In this document: piece after piece, positions 12,115 through 23,061 of the stretch
How positions within the stretch are numbered: the stretch's first letter is position 1
Layout: every line of letters begins with the position of its first letter
Assembly: GCA_029207755.1 (NCBI GenBank)
Contig: JARCOQ010000003.1
Coordinates: 44,660,144 to 44,724,143, forward strand
Origin: Chamaea fasciata
Taxonomy: Eukaryota > Chordata > Aves > Passeriformes > Sylviidae
Length of the DNA stretch: 64,000 nucleotides
Direction of reading: 5' to 3'
Notes under the pieces: model-generated
Databases searched by the model: none
The model's input: the letters and a program-made list of their open reading frames with translations, nothing else
What the model was told of the DNA's origin: nothing
Translations under genes and position numbers: made by a program

Positions 12115-12889
12115 GATTGGGAAAAGCCAAATAGTGCTTGACAAACCTGATCACCTTCCACAGGCAAGAAAGCTGCTGGGTTTCCATGGAATGAGCAGTG
12201 GATATCTACCTGGATTTCCCCAAGGCTTTCCAAAGTTTCCCACAGGCTCCTCCCAGAGAAACTGATGTACTAGGTGGAGACAAGGGGTCTGTGCAGTGAG
12301 TGGACACTGACTACCAGGCTGCAGAGCTGGGGTCCCAGTGGACAGCAAGCTCAGTGTGAGTGAACGTGTGCTGCTGTGGCAAAGAAAGTCAATGGGATGC
12401 TGGGCTGCATCAACAAGGACATCACCACCAGACCAAAAGAAATTACTATCCCACTCTGCTCAGCACTTGTCAGGCCACACCTGGAACACTGTGTTCGGTT
12501 TTTGTTCCCACTACACAAAAAAGATGGGAGGAAAGGTTGAGAGAACTGGGCTTGCTCAGCCTTGAGAAAAGGCAGCTCAGAGGACATCTTATCACCATTT
12601 AAAAGGTGCCTACAAAGAAGGTAGACTTCCTTTTTCCAAGGAGTCACATGGACAAAGCAAAGGGTAATGGATACATGCTACTTCTGGGGAAATTCCATAT
12701 AGACACAATGGGAAAGTTTTCCCTAATGAGTAATCAGACATTGGAATAAATCTCCTCAGGGAAGTGGTACAATGGGCACGTGAGATTCAGATGGACAAGG
12801 TGCCAGGCTATCTTGTCTAGACTGTGCTTTTGTGAAAACAGGTTGGACCAGATGATCCTTGGGGTCCCTTTCAATCTGGTATTCTAGAA
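12115..12889 (+). mobile_element. CR1 LINE 3' fragment (end of ORF2 plus 3'UTR)
   Basis: An approximately 775-bp copy of the 3' end of a CR1 non-LTR retrotransposon, inserted antisense to LYST in the intron between coding exons 6 and 7. It starts with the degraded ORF2 end (GACAAACCTGATCACC, then CTACCTGGATTTCCCCAAGGC, which is the usual CR1 reverse-transcriptase C-terminal region). It runs through the typical GGAACACTGTGTTCGGTTTT and GCTCAGCCTTGAGAAAAGGC blocks and finishes with GGTTGGACCAGATGATCCTT and a degenerate 3' octamer. Several indels and stop codons make it inactive. It is 5'-truncated, as nearly all CR1 copies are. The exact left edge is uncertain by tens of bases, and no target-site duplication was found. 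Confidence 0.9.
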
Positions 12890-13264
12890 CATAATTAGAC
12901 TATTAATTTTCACCAGATAGTTACAATTCTAAAAAAAGAAAAAAATTGAGCATTGATTTTCAAACTACAGATACATATCTCTGTGGTTTCTAGATCACAA
13001 TTACACATTGGAGCAACATGACTTTAGAGCAAGCGTCACATAAACCAAAACAACCAAGACAGAACAATTTCAGTAACACCCAGTCAGAATATTTATCTAT
13101 AACTCTATTTATCTCCATCCATAACTCCATCCTACAGGAAGTAAATAAAGTTAATTATTTCTATCTGTTAGAGGTGTTTGCACTCTTTTGGTACAACTCA
13201 AAAGACAAACAAGCTTTGCTGTATCATAAAGACAGTTCTGTATATTTGGAAAGTTCCCACTTAC

Positions 13265-13421
13265 CTTCATTCTTGGTTTCACTATCATCAGGGTTACTTT
13301 CACTATCTGCTTCATATCCTTCCTCTTCACCAAAATGTTTAAGACTACAGCACTGCGACTCTTCGGTCTCTTCAGAAATTTCTCCAGGTTGTGACACTGG
13401 CTCCTTCTCAGTGTAATGGGT
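13265..13421 (-). CDS. LYST: LYST coding exon 6, residues 1186-1238
   Basis: A 157-nt exon (phase 0 in, phase 1 out) with acceptor TTGGTTGTATTGTACAG and donor GAAG|GTAAGT. The 52 full codons are very acidic and Ser-rich (EEISEE-type runs, then [17 protein letters not shown]). This matches the acidic linker of LYST with the conserved SQCC and [13 protein letters not shown] core. It is probably disordered and may be a phosphorylation target, but that is inference. The following intron (11,235-13,264) carries the CR1 fragment annotated separately. Confidence 0.93.
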
Positions 13422-14059
13422 CTGTACAATACAACCAAATAGACTGTCATTGGTCAGAAAAAAAAAAAAATTTTTGGATCAGAAAAGCAAATAATTTAGA
13501 ACCATCCAAATGCCTATTTTCTCCAAGCCCACTGGGAAAAGAAACAAATTAATCATACACTTCCAAGAAACTTGAAATACATTAAAAACACTTAATTCTT
13601 TTGTAAAAAAAATGAATCTGCAAAGAGCAATTGTTCTTACTAACTACATGATCAAAGTTTTAGTAAGCAGCATTAAAACTGTTTCTAAATCACTATCACC
13701 ATCAGCATGCACCTTGACATTCACTCACAGGTGATAACGACGGCCACTAAGGACACTGAACATTCCCACTTGAAGCTCTTCCTTTAAGAGTTCATCACAT
13801 TGTTGTGAGATGAAAGAGTAAGAACATCAGGTTGACTGAGCTTGCTATTTTTTGGGGCATGACTCATTTCTGAGCAGTAATTGTGGGGACCATATCAAAA
13901 AACAGCATTCCACTTTCATGTGAGAAGTAGAGATTTCACCTTCAACTGTCACAATAATCAAACACAAACATTTCCTATCAAGTTTAAAAAGACCCAGAGA
14001 ACAAATCTAAGAAAATCTTGCATTATTCAGAGTTAGACTGTTTAGCTGGTGTTTCATAC

Positions 14060-14221
14060 CTTTTCAATTTTTTCTTCAGAATGATCCAGATCAGCAGAAA
14101 AAGTGCCCAACGCAACACGAAGCAGTGAATCAAACAGAGGCTTTGCCAAGTCAGTTTCTATCACTTTTGACTGAGCAAGCTGCTCTCTTATTTCAAGTAA
14201 GATATCATCCACACAGGTATT
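14060..14221 (-). CDS. LYST: LYST coding exon 5, residues 1132-1185
   Basis: A 162-nt phase 0-0 exon with acceptor TTTTTTCCCCAAAACACAG and donor GAAAAG|GTATGA. It encodes 54 residues, including [20 protein letters not shown] and [17 protein letters not shown], which closely match the LYST helical region. The following 638-bp intron (13,422-14,059) shows nothing notable. Confidence 0.94.
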
Positions 14222-15148
14222 CTGTGTTTTGGGGAAAAAACATTTTGATTCATGTTACTATTTCTAGCTAACAGAAATAGTCTAGCTCTTTCATTTAATA
14301 GCTTCTCCTTCCACCCACACTAATCTGACTTCTCATCTAAAACCACCGGAATTCATCCAGTCACTTGAAATAAGAAAGATTCATCCTATATGTCATGACA
14401 GATTTCATTAGAACCTGCACAATGAAAAAATCTGGCAAAATGCTGTTACCTAAAATTTGCAAGTGAAAGTGCTGTTTCAAAAATAAATGTTTTTCAAACA
14501 GTTTCAGGTACGCTGTGCATTCAAACCACACCACAACATTACTAGTAGTCAACAAGACAGAGGGTGACATGTCCAAAAAAAGGGCGAATGTTCAAGACAG
14601 AACTCCAGTTTCCAATTCTTTCCGGTACTTAATGCCTCCCTGCTTTGCAACAAATTGCCAAGTAAAATTCAAGATAGTAATTAAAACATTAAAGAAAAGT
14701 GAAGGTGTCTTCTGGGAATTAACAGCTTCTTGTGGAATACTGAATTAGTCCACCTCTAAGGCTTAAGGAATAATTTTTTCAGGTGTCCTTTCAGTGTCTC
14801 TGCCCTTCAGTAGTCCTTTCTCAAGTACCATGCTCTGCTCAGAACCATCCTCAAAAATGAGAGTCACTAGGTATAATGGTCACATCTTGCCTACACAGCT
14901 TCCCTGCAGCATCCCTTTCACACACATTCTCCACTGAAGACTCTTTCTAAAAAGAGTATTACTCAAGCAGATCACTACTCTGACTACTAAGCTCATTATT
15001 TGGCTGTACACTTTCAGTACTATACAAAATATGATACCATAAAAATTGCATTAAGTTTTATGTCCCTAGAAGAACTTTTGAGTAAATTACTGTTAATATT
15101 GTATGAAACAAATACGAGCAAAGGAAGCCAGGGAAAGCTGCACAGTAC

Positions 15149-16181
15149 CTGGTGAAACATCTCCACTTCTGTCTTCTGCTGCATGGTGCTTGCACTGTGT
15201 AGACAGATGGTCAGCAGAGCTTCTAGAAGTCTGATACCTTGAAGTGCCCACTCAGTCTCTTCTGTTGCAGAAGGCCTTATCCCTTCAGGATTGGCAACTG
15301 AAGTAACCAAAGCAGGTTCCATGCTCACAGGGCTGTCACAGGAGACAGAGTGAGGCACCAGCTGCTCAGCAACGGCAGGACTGCCAGAACTATCAAGCTC
15401 CGATTGCGTCACCTCTCTGCTTTTAGCCAGCTGAACAGAGTCCTCCTTATTGAGAAGCTCAGTTCGAGGACTCCCATGTGAACTTCTGCTGCTTTCACTC
15501 AATACTCTCTCCCTTTTTTCTTGCTCCTTTTCCTTATTTTTTGCAAGTTTCTGAATTATCAGGATTAGTAATCTCTGGCATGCTTCAAAGCCTCCAAGTC
15601 TATGGAACTGTCTCTGGAAAACTGAACTATACAAATAGATGCAACAACACATGGACCAAATATCTGCAGCCCTATGAATATGTTCCAGAGAGGGCAAAGC
15701 AAGGCTTTCCAGGGACAGATATGGCAATTTGTGGCCTAATGGCTCACTAGCTGTACTATCATATCCTGACGTATCTTCACACTCATTAGCTGAATCTAGA
15801 TCACCATCTGCTTCTTTACTTATACATAAAAAAGCAACACAGAGAAACAGGTTTATCGTGTTGACGTGAATGTCTTGGCTCACAAACTTCTTCTTTTTTG
15901 GGTAAGCCTCTTTCAAGCCAGCATAAAATTTGCTCAGGCTTTGAGGAACTTCTGAAACAGCATGCTGGCTACAATGAGAAGTGGACAAGTCAGACACAGA
16001 TTCCTTTTGTTCACTGCTCAGGCCTTCCAGTTGCGGCGTTGCTTGGTCTTCCTGCTGATCATCAAGGCAGACTATCAAAGTCTCTAACACCTTCAGAGAA
16101 TGGCTTCTTAATGTATCTAAGTAATTTAACTCAATCATTTGATTCACTCCATTACAACTCAGAAACAAGTCTCTAATTACT
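15149..16181 (-). CDS. LYST: LYST coding exon 4, residues 787-1131
   Basis: A 1,033-nt exon with acceptor TATGCTTTCTCTTGCAG and donor CACCAG|GTACTG; it completes the split Arg codon 787 and ends in phase 0. Conserved LYST landmarks are FLSCNGVNQMIELN near its start, QSLSKFYAGLKEAYP, the hydrophobic helix INLFLCVAFLCISKEA (residues 896-911), the acidic/Ser motif EDTSGYDSTASEPL (922-935), and IRLLEALLTICLH near its end. Between about residues 1000 and 1095 the protein is Lys/Glu- then Ser-rich and looks disordered; this stretch is also poorly conserved in LYST generally. The following intron is 927 bp (14,222-15,148) and unremarkable. Confidence 0.96.
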
Positions 16182-17804
16182 CTGCAAGAGAAAGCATAAG
16201 AAAGTTACCTTATAAATCAGCCAAAAACTCATGTAAGTCAGCAATTGCTATAAATTACTGTAAATTAAAGAGAAGAGGAACTTGTCTGCAGAACTCTAGG
16301 ATCCTAACTCAGCATCATCCAGATGGTAGTGGAAAATTCAACTTTTTTGTGAGATATAATGTAGGAAATAATCGCCCTCTAAAATGCAGACCACAAAAAT
16401 ACACGATGTTCAAAACATTGAAGATGGTTAATTAACGTTATTTATGACATTTGCTCTTTAGTAGTATGTCCCTGCCCAAATTTTTTATTAGCAATTGAAG
16501 CTAGTAAGTATCTTTATTTCTCTATTTGGTGATTTCACCAGAAAGCAGAGATTCCTTCTCAAATAAACTTGATGACATATTCCTAGCTGTCTACTAGTTG
16601 CATGGATGATCAATTTCAGATAAATTCAGGAATACCTTTCCTGTATAAGTTTTCATGCAATTGTTATGCCAGCATGTCCAATATAAAAAAAAACTTTCCA
16701 TATATTTGCTTCCAAGTCTGTTTTTCCCTTTTTCTACTCTCCAAGTATTATGTTAAGTTCATACAAAATTCAGGGCAAGGACCAGCAGGTTTTTTAACAT
16801 ATGATGTTTGCTTGTAGATATCTACCTTACTTATCTCCCATGTCCTGCCCACTGGATCAGATTTACTCTAAAAAAGTTACTCTAGAATCAAATGGATCAT
16901 TTACTTATTTATTCCCACCTTTAAGCTAGTAAAAAATAGGACATTTTAAACTTTTTTTTCTTCATCTAAGCTTATTTCTCTTGCCTCTTTGCCACTAAGT
17001 ACACTTTCAAAAATTAATAGCTTCTGATAAAGTTTAGGTTAGGATAGAAGTTAAAACTCTATTAGATCATCCCCTTACATAAACTGGAGTAGTCTACTCT
17101 TTGTCTTGGATAACCCTACTAAATTCACTTCAGGATTCCAAGAGAAATAAAATCAATCCTTCCTGGACAAAATGACACATTCATATTCTGAAAAAAAGTT
17201 CCATGTATTCATTAAACAATTACTTAATCAATTTAACAATTAAAAAAAGTATCTATTTTATGCCTTGGGAGAATGTTTGTGCCTTTTTTGGGTTGTTTTG
17301 GTTTCTGTTCTTAAACAACATTTTCGGGTAGTAGGAATTAGAAAGTTAGAAAACAGTTATTTCAGGAAAAGTAAACATCAAGACTTATTTTTGAAAGGTG
17401 GTTTCTACAGTGACCACTCTAGAAGGAAAAAGGAAACAGATCAGAAAACTATATATTCTAATTCCCACAGAAAAATGATATATCAGCCTGTTTAACAGTC
17501 CTGACTAATTTTAGAACAAGGAATGAAGAGGCAGAGAGCATGTCACACTGGACAAAGATTTTATTTGTTGCTACAGAGTTTGGTTTGTTAAAAGACCGTA
17601 ACTTATGAGGAGAGAGCCCTCACTTCCTATGGTTTATGAATCTAGGCTTGTATCCTGTTACTCAAGCATTTATCTTGTTGCCACATGCAACAGCCAAACA
17701 CTGCCTAGAACACAAATAAAACTTACATTCTGATCAGTAACAAATATACAAAGCTCTGTACCTAATTAGCATGTTTTCCAATAATAAACAGAAAATCAAC
17801 CAAC

Positions 17805-19881
17805 CTGGATTTTAGCAACACAGGGAGCATCTGCAAATAAACCTGAAGCACTTCAGAAGGCAAATCCCGGCTATGGTAACTGCACATGAGTTTATCAGCT
17901 GTACTCAGTCCAAGTTGCTGTTGAGCGTGGCAAGCTAGCTCAACTCCTCTCTGAAGCACAGGATTATAGATACAGTTATACAGTTTCCACTGGACCACTA
18001 CATTCCCCTTTTGCATTAAGTGGCAAATATGGCTTGCGATCTGTGCTCCACGTAGTTTGTCTTCTTCAAAAATGATGTCCTGATAAGCCTCCAGTGCATG
18101 CCATCTCAACAACATATCTTCAGATCCAGTGCTAGGCAGAATTCCCTGAACTCTGCAAGATGAACTAGATGTGGGACTGGCATCACTGGAGGTGCCCTGC
18201 AAGGCATCTTCCAGCTGAGCAAGCTGATCACAGTCAACAGTACATATATTGCATGATGCCTGTATAATTTTTGGAGAGACTTCTGCTCCACCCAGTTGAT
18301 CCAATATAAATTTGTTAAGGATGTTCAGTATGTGCTGTTGAAAATTTTTTAATATTGGCAACTTGGAAGCATGGAGCAATGGGAAAATCACAGACTTTGG
18401 GTCCATACAACAACATATTCCTACATTATGTACACCTGAGAGAATCTCAGCACAGGTACTACTCAAAGAAACTTGCTGCAACAAGTGCAAACACTGGTGT
18501 GCACAAACAGCAATGCAACAGCATCTCTCGGGATAATCAACTTCTCCATCAGCAGTTTCAAAAGGGTTTTTGGAAGCTTGATTTTTAAAAGCAGATACAG
18601 AGAGCCCAGAGAGATCTCTGTGGTGATTCATGAAGTGAGAGTACTCACATCGTCTGTGCCGCTTTCTTGTACACATCGATTGATGGAGCTGCTCTGATTT
18701 CACTTTTTTGACAGTGCTGATTATTTTCATGATGCTGTTGATCAGGGCTTTCAGATGCTCTGAGGCTTCCCCAGGTACACCCTCATTCTTCATACACAGC
18801 CATTCCATTTGAAGCACCGTTACTTCAAACAGCTTAAATCCCTGCTGCTGTATGAACTCATGAACCAGATCTATAGCTTGGCTAAAGTAGAATGGATTGG
18901 AAGCTGCACTTTGTAGGCAGCAGATCAAAATCTGCAAGACCCCTTCTATAACCTCAGGTAGAAGCAAGGCTCTGTGACGATATCTAGAAAATATATAGTC
19001 ATCCTGAACCAGCTGCTGTAGTGTTTTCTTGTATCCTGGAGCAAAAGGACCAGGTTGCTTTTCCAAGCAAATTCTGATTTTTAATGCTGCTTTAAGTAAG
19101 TCTGTTAAATTTCTTCGTAAATTGTCAGGCATTGTTTCTGTATTGCTAATGTCTAAAGACATAAGATGCAGCACAGTTCGAAAGAGCATCCTTTGGATCA
19201 GAGCCACAGGTTCTTCTGTCCACCCTGCAGAAACTACTTCACTTTCTGTGTTACTGCTTACATTGCAGGAGTCTCCAAAACCTGATAAGAACTCTGTCAA
19301 TGTGGGCACAACACTTGCTGAAAGAGCAGAGCTGTGATTCAAAGTAATATCAAATTTGCACACTTTCTCTAGGAGAGATAGTAAGACATGGCATAAGTCA
19401 AAAGGAGAGTTATCCATGTTGCTCTCAGAAGTTCCTCCGGCTGCCTCATCCAAAATCTCACGTGCTGGAATAACTTTGCTGGAACAGTCTAGAATAGGGG
19501 CACCGGTATTAGAACCTGGTACCACTTCAGGAGGCCGGCAATCACTTCTACCTCCAGGGTAGCTGTCCCTAACAGAAGGGGTTAGAAAGGGCTGCAGTAG
19601 CTGGGAACGCCTGTGCTTTGTTATCACAGCAGTCTTCTCATCAGAATTGCCCTCGGAGTCTGAGGTGGACAGCTGGGACCTCCTCGCATCTCGCACGGAG
19701 TAGCGGTGGGTGGTTTTGCGCAGGCGGCCGCTTCTCCGGGACCGAAGGCTGACTTTCCCAGGAGTCTGAAGAGATGAATGAGCGCTTCCATCTACGTTTG
19801 GTTTTTCCTGAGTAGATTTCACGGAACTTAGATTATTCTCTTTGGTCAGGCATATGTCTACTGCAAAGGGTATATTAAAAT
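17805..19881 (-). CDS. LYST: LYST coding exon 3 (giant exon), residues 95-787
   Basis: A 2,077-nt exon with acceptor TATCTTTCTGTTTCAACAG and donor ATCCAG|GTTGGT; it enters with 1 nt carried over and leaves with 2. It first encodes a Ser/Arg-rich, probably disordered linker that includes a strongly basic patch (residues 141-162, containing [10 protein letters not shown] and [10 protein letters not shown]). Helical repeats follow from about residue 255 ([18 protein letters not shown]). Two cysteine clusters stand out: [13 protein letters not shown] at residues 546-558 and [10 protein letters not shown] at 582-591. All are recognisable in mammalian LYST. The reading frame is open throughout. The fold is expected to be an ARM/HEAT-type solenoid, as inferred for BEACH proteins; I cannot assign individual repeats by eye. 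The following intron (16,182-17,804) holds nothing I recognise. Confidence 0.96.
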
Positions 19882-21896
19882 CTGTTGAAACAGAAAGATA
19901 ACAAAGGAGCATTAGAGGGACGTTAGAATATGTAAAGCATTTTTGTTAATTTTATAGTTAAATACTTCCAGATTTGAAATACACAGCAAATTTGTATCTT
20001 AACTGGTCATGCACCTGTATCAGACATTTTCAGTGTAACACAGCAGCAACTCATTTTTAGGGTCCATACTGGCTATCTTTAAAGCCTAGACAAATGATTT
20101 CATTTTCCATTTAGGGTTAAACAAAAGTGTGCTAAAACGTTTCCTGAAACTTTTTTTGGCACAACTATTCTCAAAAAACCATTCTCAAAAAAGATGTCAT
20201 CAGGGTAGGTGAAAGGACTTTTTGGTAAACGAACTAAAGGGAGGAAGAAAGGTCTTTTTAACTTGATGCTCCATTGTCACTTTTAGCAACTCAGCTCCTA
20301 TAGGAACTGGATGTGTTAGCTCACAACCCTCTTAGCATGTATGAGGATATTGTCAGTGTTCTAGTGGTAATAAAAAAAAATAAATTTCTCTACTTATTAT
20401 CAGCAAAAATCCCCAAGTATACAGAGCTCAGTCTTTTTACTACAGCATTAATTATTCCAAAGACAAGCAGCAGAAATAAAAATAGGGGATTTTAAAATAG
20501 TCAGGGACAAAAAGGAGACAGAAAGGAATAATGGTTAGGGTCCTGAATATTCCTACAAAAGCCAAGAAAAAAACCCAACTTTCAAGTATGCAGTATAAAA
20601 TTTAAATCTAATTCAATGGGCAAGAACATTTTGAAGAATAAAACAGAAGTACTGCTGCTTCATTTGTATCAGTAAACTCTGATTGAACTATTGAAAAAGC
20701 AACCAGAGAAACAACTCTGAATGTTCTTGGATTAAGTCCATTGTTATTTTTAAGTAATGACAGAACGGTAATTGGATGCTTTGGGCAGTAAAATAGCTAC
20801 CACAAAACAACTGCAAGTATCCTCCACCTCAAAAATTCAATATTTAGGAAAACGTCATAGTTAGTTAACAACAACAGCCCCCACCCCCACAAAGCCCCAG
20901 AAGCCCACATAATAGCTATAAACATTATTCAAGTTGAAAGAAAGATGTTTCCATGTGCAAGCACAACTGTGCCATGCTGTTTCAAAAGTCATCGTTGTGA
21001 TACTCAAGGAAACATCATCTGCTTTGAAGGCAGGAAATTAATCAGGAGTACTTCACCAAACAATGGATATTACCTGCACAGAAAGAAAAAAGCTGCCTAA
21101 TACAGGGGAACTTACTTCAGTCCAAGAAAAAACACAACTACTTAATGCTCAACTAGATACATCATGCTTACTCTTTCAGTACTAGGGAGGGTAATTCACA
21201 GAAGTGAAAGCTGTGCATTATGAAGTGTAAAAACCACAACATCTTGAAACCTATTTACACAACAGTCTTTAAAAATAACCTTGGAAAAGCCACTAAGCTG
21301 TCACAGAATAACCAAAACATTTCTTTAATTCCATCATGCTTACCAGGAGCATGAAAGAATTATGCAACTGAGCAAGCAGGAAAGCTTATTATATAAAAGT
21401 TCCATGAAACTGGCCCTTTAAAGACTCCAAGTCTACAAATATTAACCAAAGTCTTCAATTTAGGGGAGTTTCAAACAGCAAAAAAAACCCTGGAAGGGCT
21501 TCAGGTATGAATCCTTAGAAACTCTCTCAAACAACCAGGTAATTTCATTTACTTCACTCTCTTTGTTTTACCCTCTAGGAGGGAAAAGAATGCATCAGAC
21601 AAATCTAAGAGCCCAAAACGAAACAAAAATATCTGACTCAGATCACTGCCATTTCCTTGTTCAGTTTTTACACAGCAACAACAGTATTGCCTTTCACACT
21701 GACCAAAAGCCTTTACCTTCTTGGCACAATTTTTTGGCATTTTTAAAATTTAAATTCTCTGCAGAATTCACATCTTCATTCCATGTTAGAGGATTTGTAC
21801 TATAATGAGCTACTCTTGAGCACAGAGTCCTAGGCTCTGTGATAAAACACAAATCACCTCTTTTACGTGCTTAATCCTGTGAATAATCAAACATAC

Positions 21897-21987
21897 CTAT
21901 TGCTTTTTCTTCCTGGACAGGGATTTTCCACACCAATGGCAGAAGGGACAGGAGGAGGGTCAGAAGTTCTTCTCGACACGTCAGCTC
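21897..21987 (-). CDS. LYST: LYST coding exon 2, residues 65-94
   Basis: A 91-nt exon with acceptor TTCCTAACATAG and donor ATAG|GTATGT; it enters in phase 0 and leaves in phase 1. It encodes 30 residues, [20 protein letters not shown] followed by [10 protein letters not shown]. This is a leucine-rich amphipathic helix that matches the corresponding LYST segment except for a few substitutions. The next intron (19,882-21,896, 2.0 kb) is AT-rich and shows no repeat or gene that I recognise. Confidence 0.94.
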
Positions 21988-22556
21988 CTATGTTAGGAAC
22001 AAAACAAAAACAAAAGATCTTGTACTTTTAAAAAATAGATAAACCTTCTTTATTTTACCAAGCTATTAAGCATTCAGTTCCCTATGCCTTTCTGCTCTTT
22101 TAAGCACTGAAAAAACGACCTAACTGCAAAGAGTGCTATAATCATTAACTAGAGTCAAACAGAAAGCATCCAAGATATTTACTACACCTTAGCAAGTGTT
22201 TCTATACAGAGCTCTTCTAATCCCCCTTGTAGAAAGATTACCTCAAAAAAGAAAATCAGAGAAGTCAAAAGCACAAAACTTAATGATTTAAAAAAGTCAA
22301 CATGAAATCCCAGACAAGTCCAAAACTTTGTTCCAAAAATGTAACAGTAAAAAAATCAAAAACGCAGAATAACCACTAAAAAATCTCCACTCCTACCAGG
22401 CTTCTAACACATACTAAGAACTTCAGGGCAGGGAAGAACTGTAGGAAGAACAGAATTCATACAGAATTCTTTTATGGCATGCACTATCAGAATGGTTTCA
22501 GTTCTAAAGATCAAGAAGTTTCAAACACAAAAAGCTGACTAAGGCATTTTGGCACT

Positions 22557-22564
22557 TCACGTGA
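22557..22564. promoter_or_regulatory. Perfect TCACGTGA E-box (CLEAR/M-box core) in a LYST intron
   Basis: The palindrome TCACGTGA lies about 0.3 kb downstream of coding exon 1. TFEB/TFE3/MITF bHLH-Zip factors, which control lysosome and melanosome genes, bind this octamer. A functional role is inferred only from motif identity and the gene's biology; single intronic octamers are often inert. Confidence 0.35.
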
Positions 22565-22862
22565 TTCTGGGACATGCAATTGAAGTCTCTTTCCACCCGG
22601 CTACTGCACCTGAGCTTCACACATGCCTTAGCCAAATATGAGCTGGCAAACAGGTCTGTGATTATCTAGTTTTCCATTTCCTGCTCCTGCTGAAGGACGT
22701 AGCAACTAAAACATATCTTTTTGAATTTCTACTCTTCCCAACTTACTCATGGACTCCCCATAAAAAAGAAAGCAAGCAAGCGCCAAGAACAACATGGGCC
22801 AGACAAATCCATGCAGTCAATGCTCAATACACAAATTATGACCACTTAAGAAAAGCTACTAC

Positions 22863-23061
22863 CTGATCAATTATTGAGTTCAGAGTAGTAAGCAAAATAA
22901 ACCCACGGCCTTGAACTAAGTATTGTCCCAGTGCTGCCATATGAGTTTCTTCTTCTTCATCTTCCTTGGCTTCTGTCCTCTGTACCACCGCATTGCACAG
23001 TCTGTTGACATCAGTCAAGAATTCCCGTGCCAGTGAGTTACTGGCACTGCTCATGTCTGAG
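22863..23061 (-). CDS. LYST: LYST coding exon 1 (start codon exon), residues 1-64
   Basis: The exon begins after a pyrimidine-rich acceptor (TTTCCTCTACTTACAG) and has only 7 nt of 5'UTR before ATG at 23,054-23,052. The context GACATGA has a G at -3. The 64 residues start [17 protein letters not shown] and contain an acidic run, EDEEEE, at residues 31-36. An in-frame Met 14 codons upstream (at 23,096) lies in the intron beyond the acceptor, so I reject it as the start. The exon ends in phase 0 at CAG|GTAGTA. This is the conserved extreme N terminus of LYST, where the helical repeats begin. The 875-bp intron after it (21,988-22,862) holds a perfect TCACGTGA at 22,557-22,564 and otherwise nothing I recognise. 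Confidence 0.95.
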
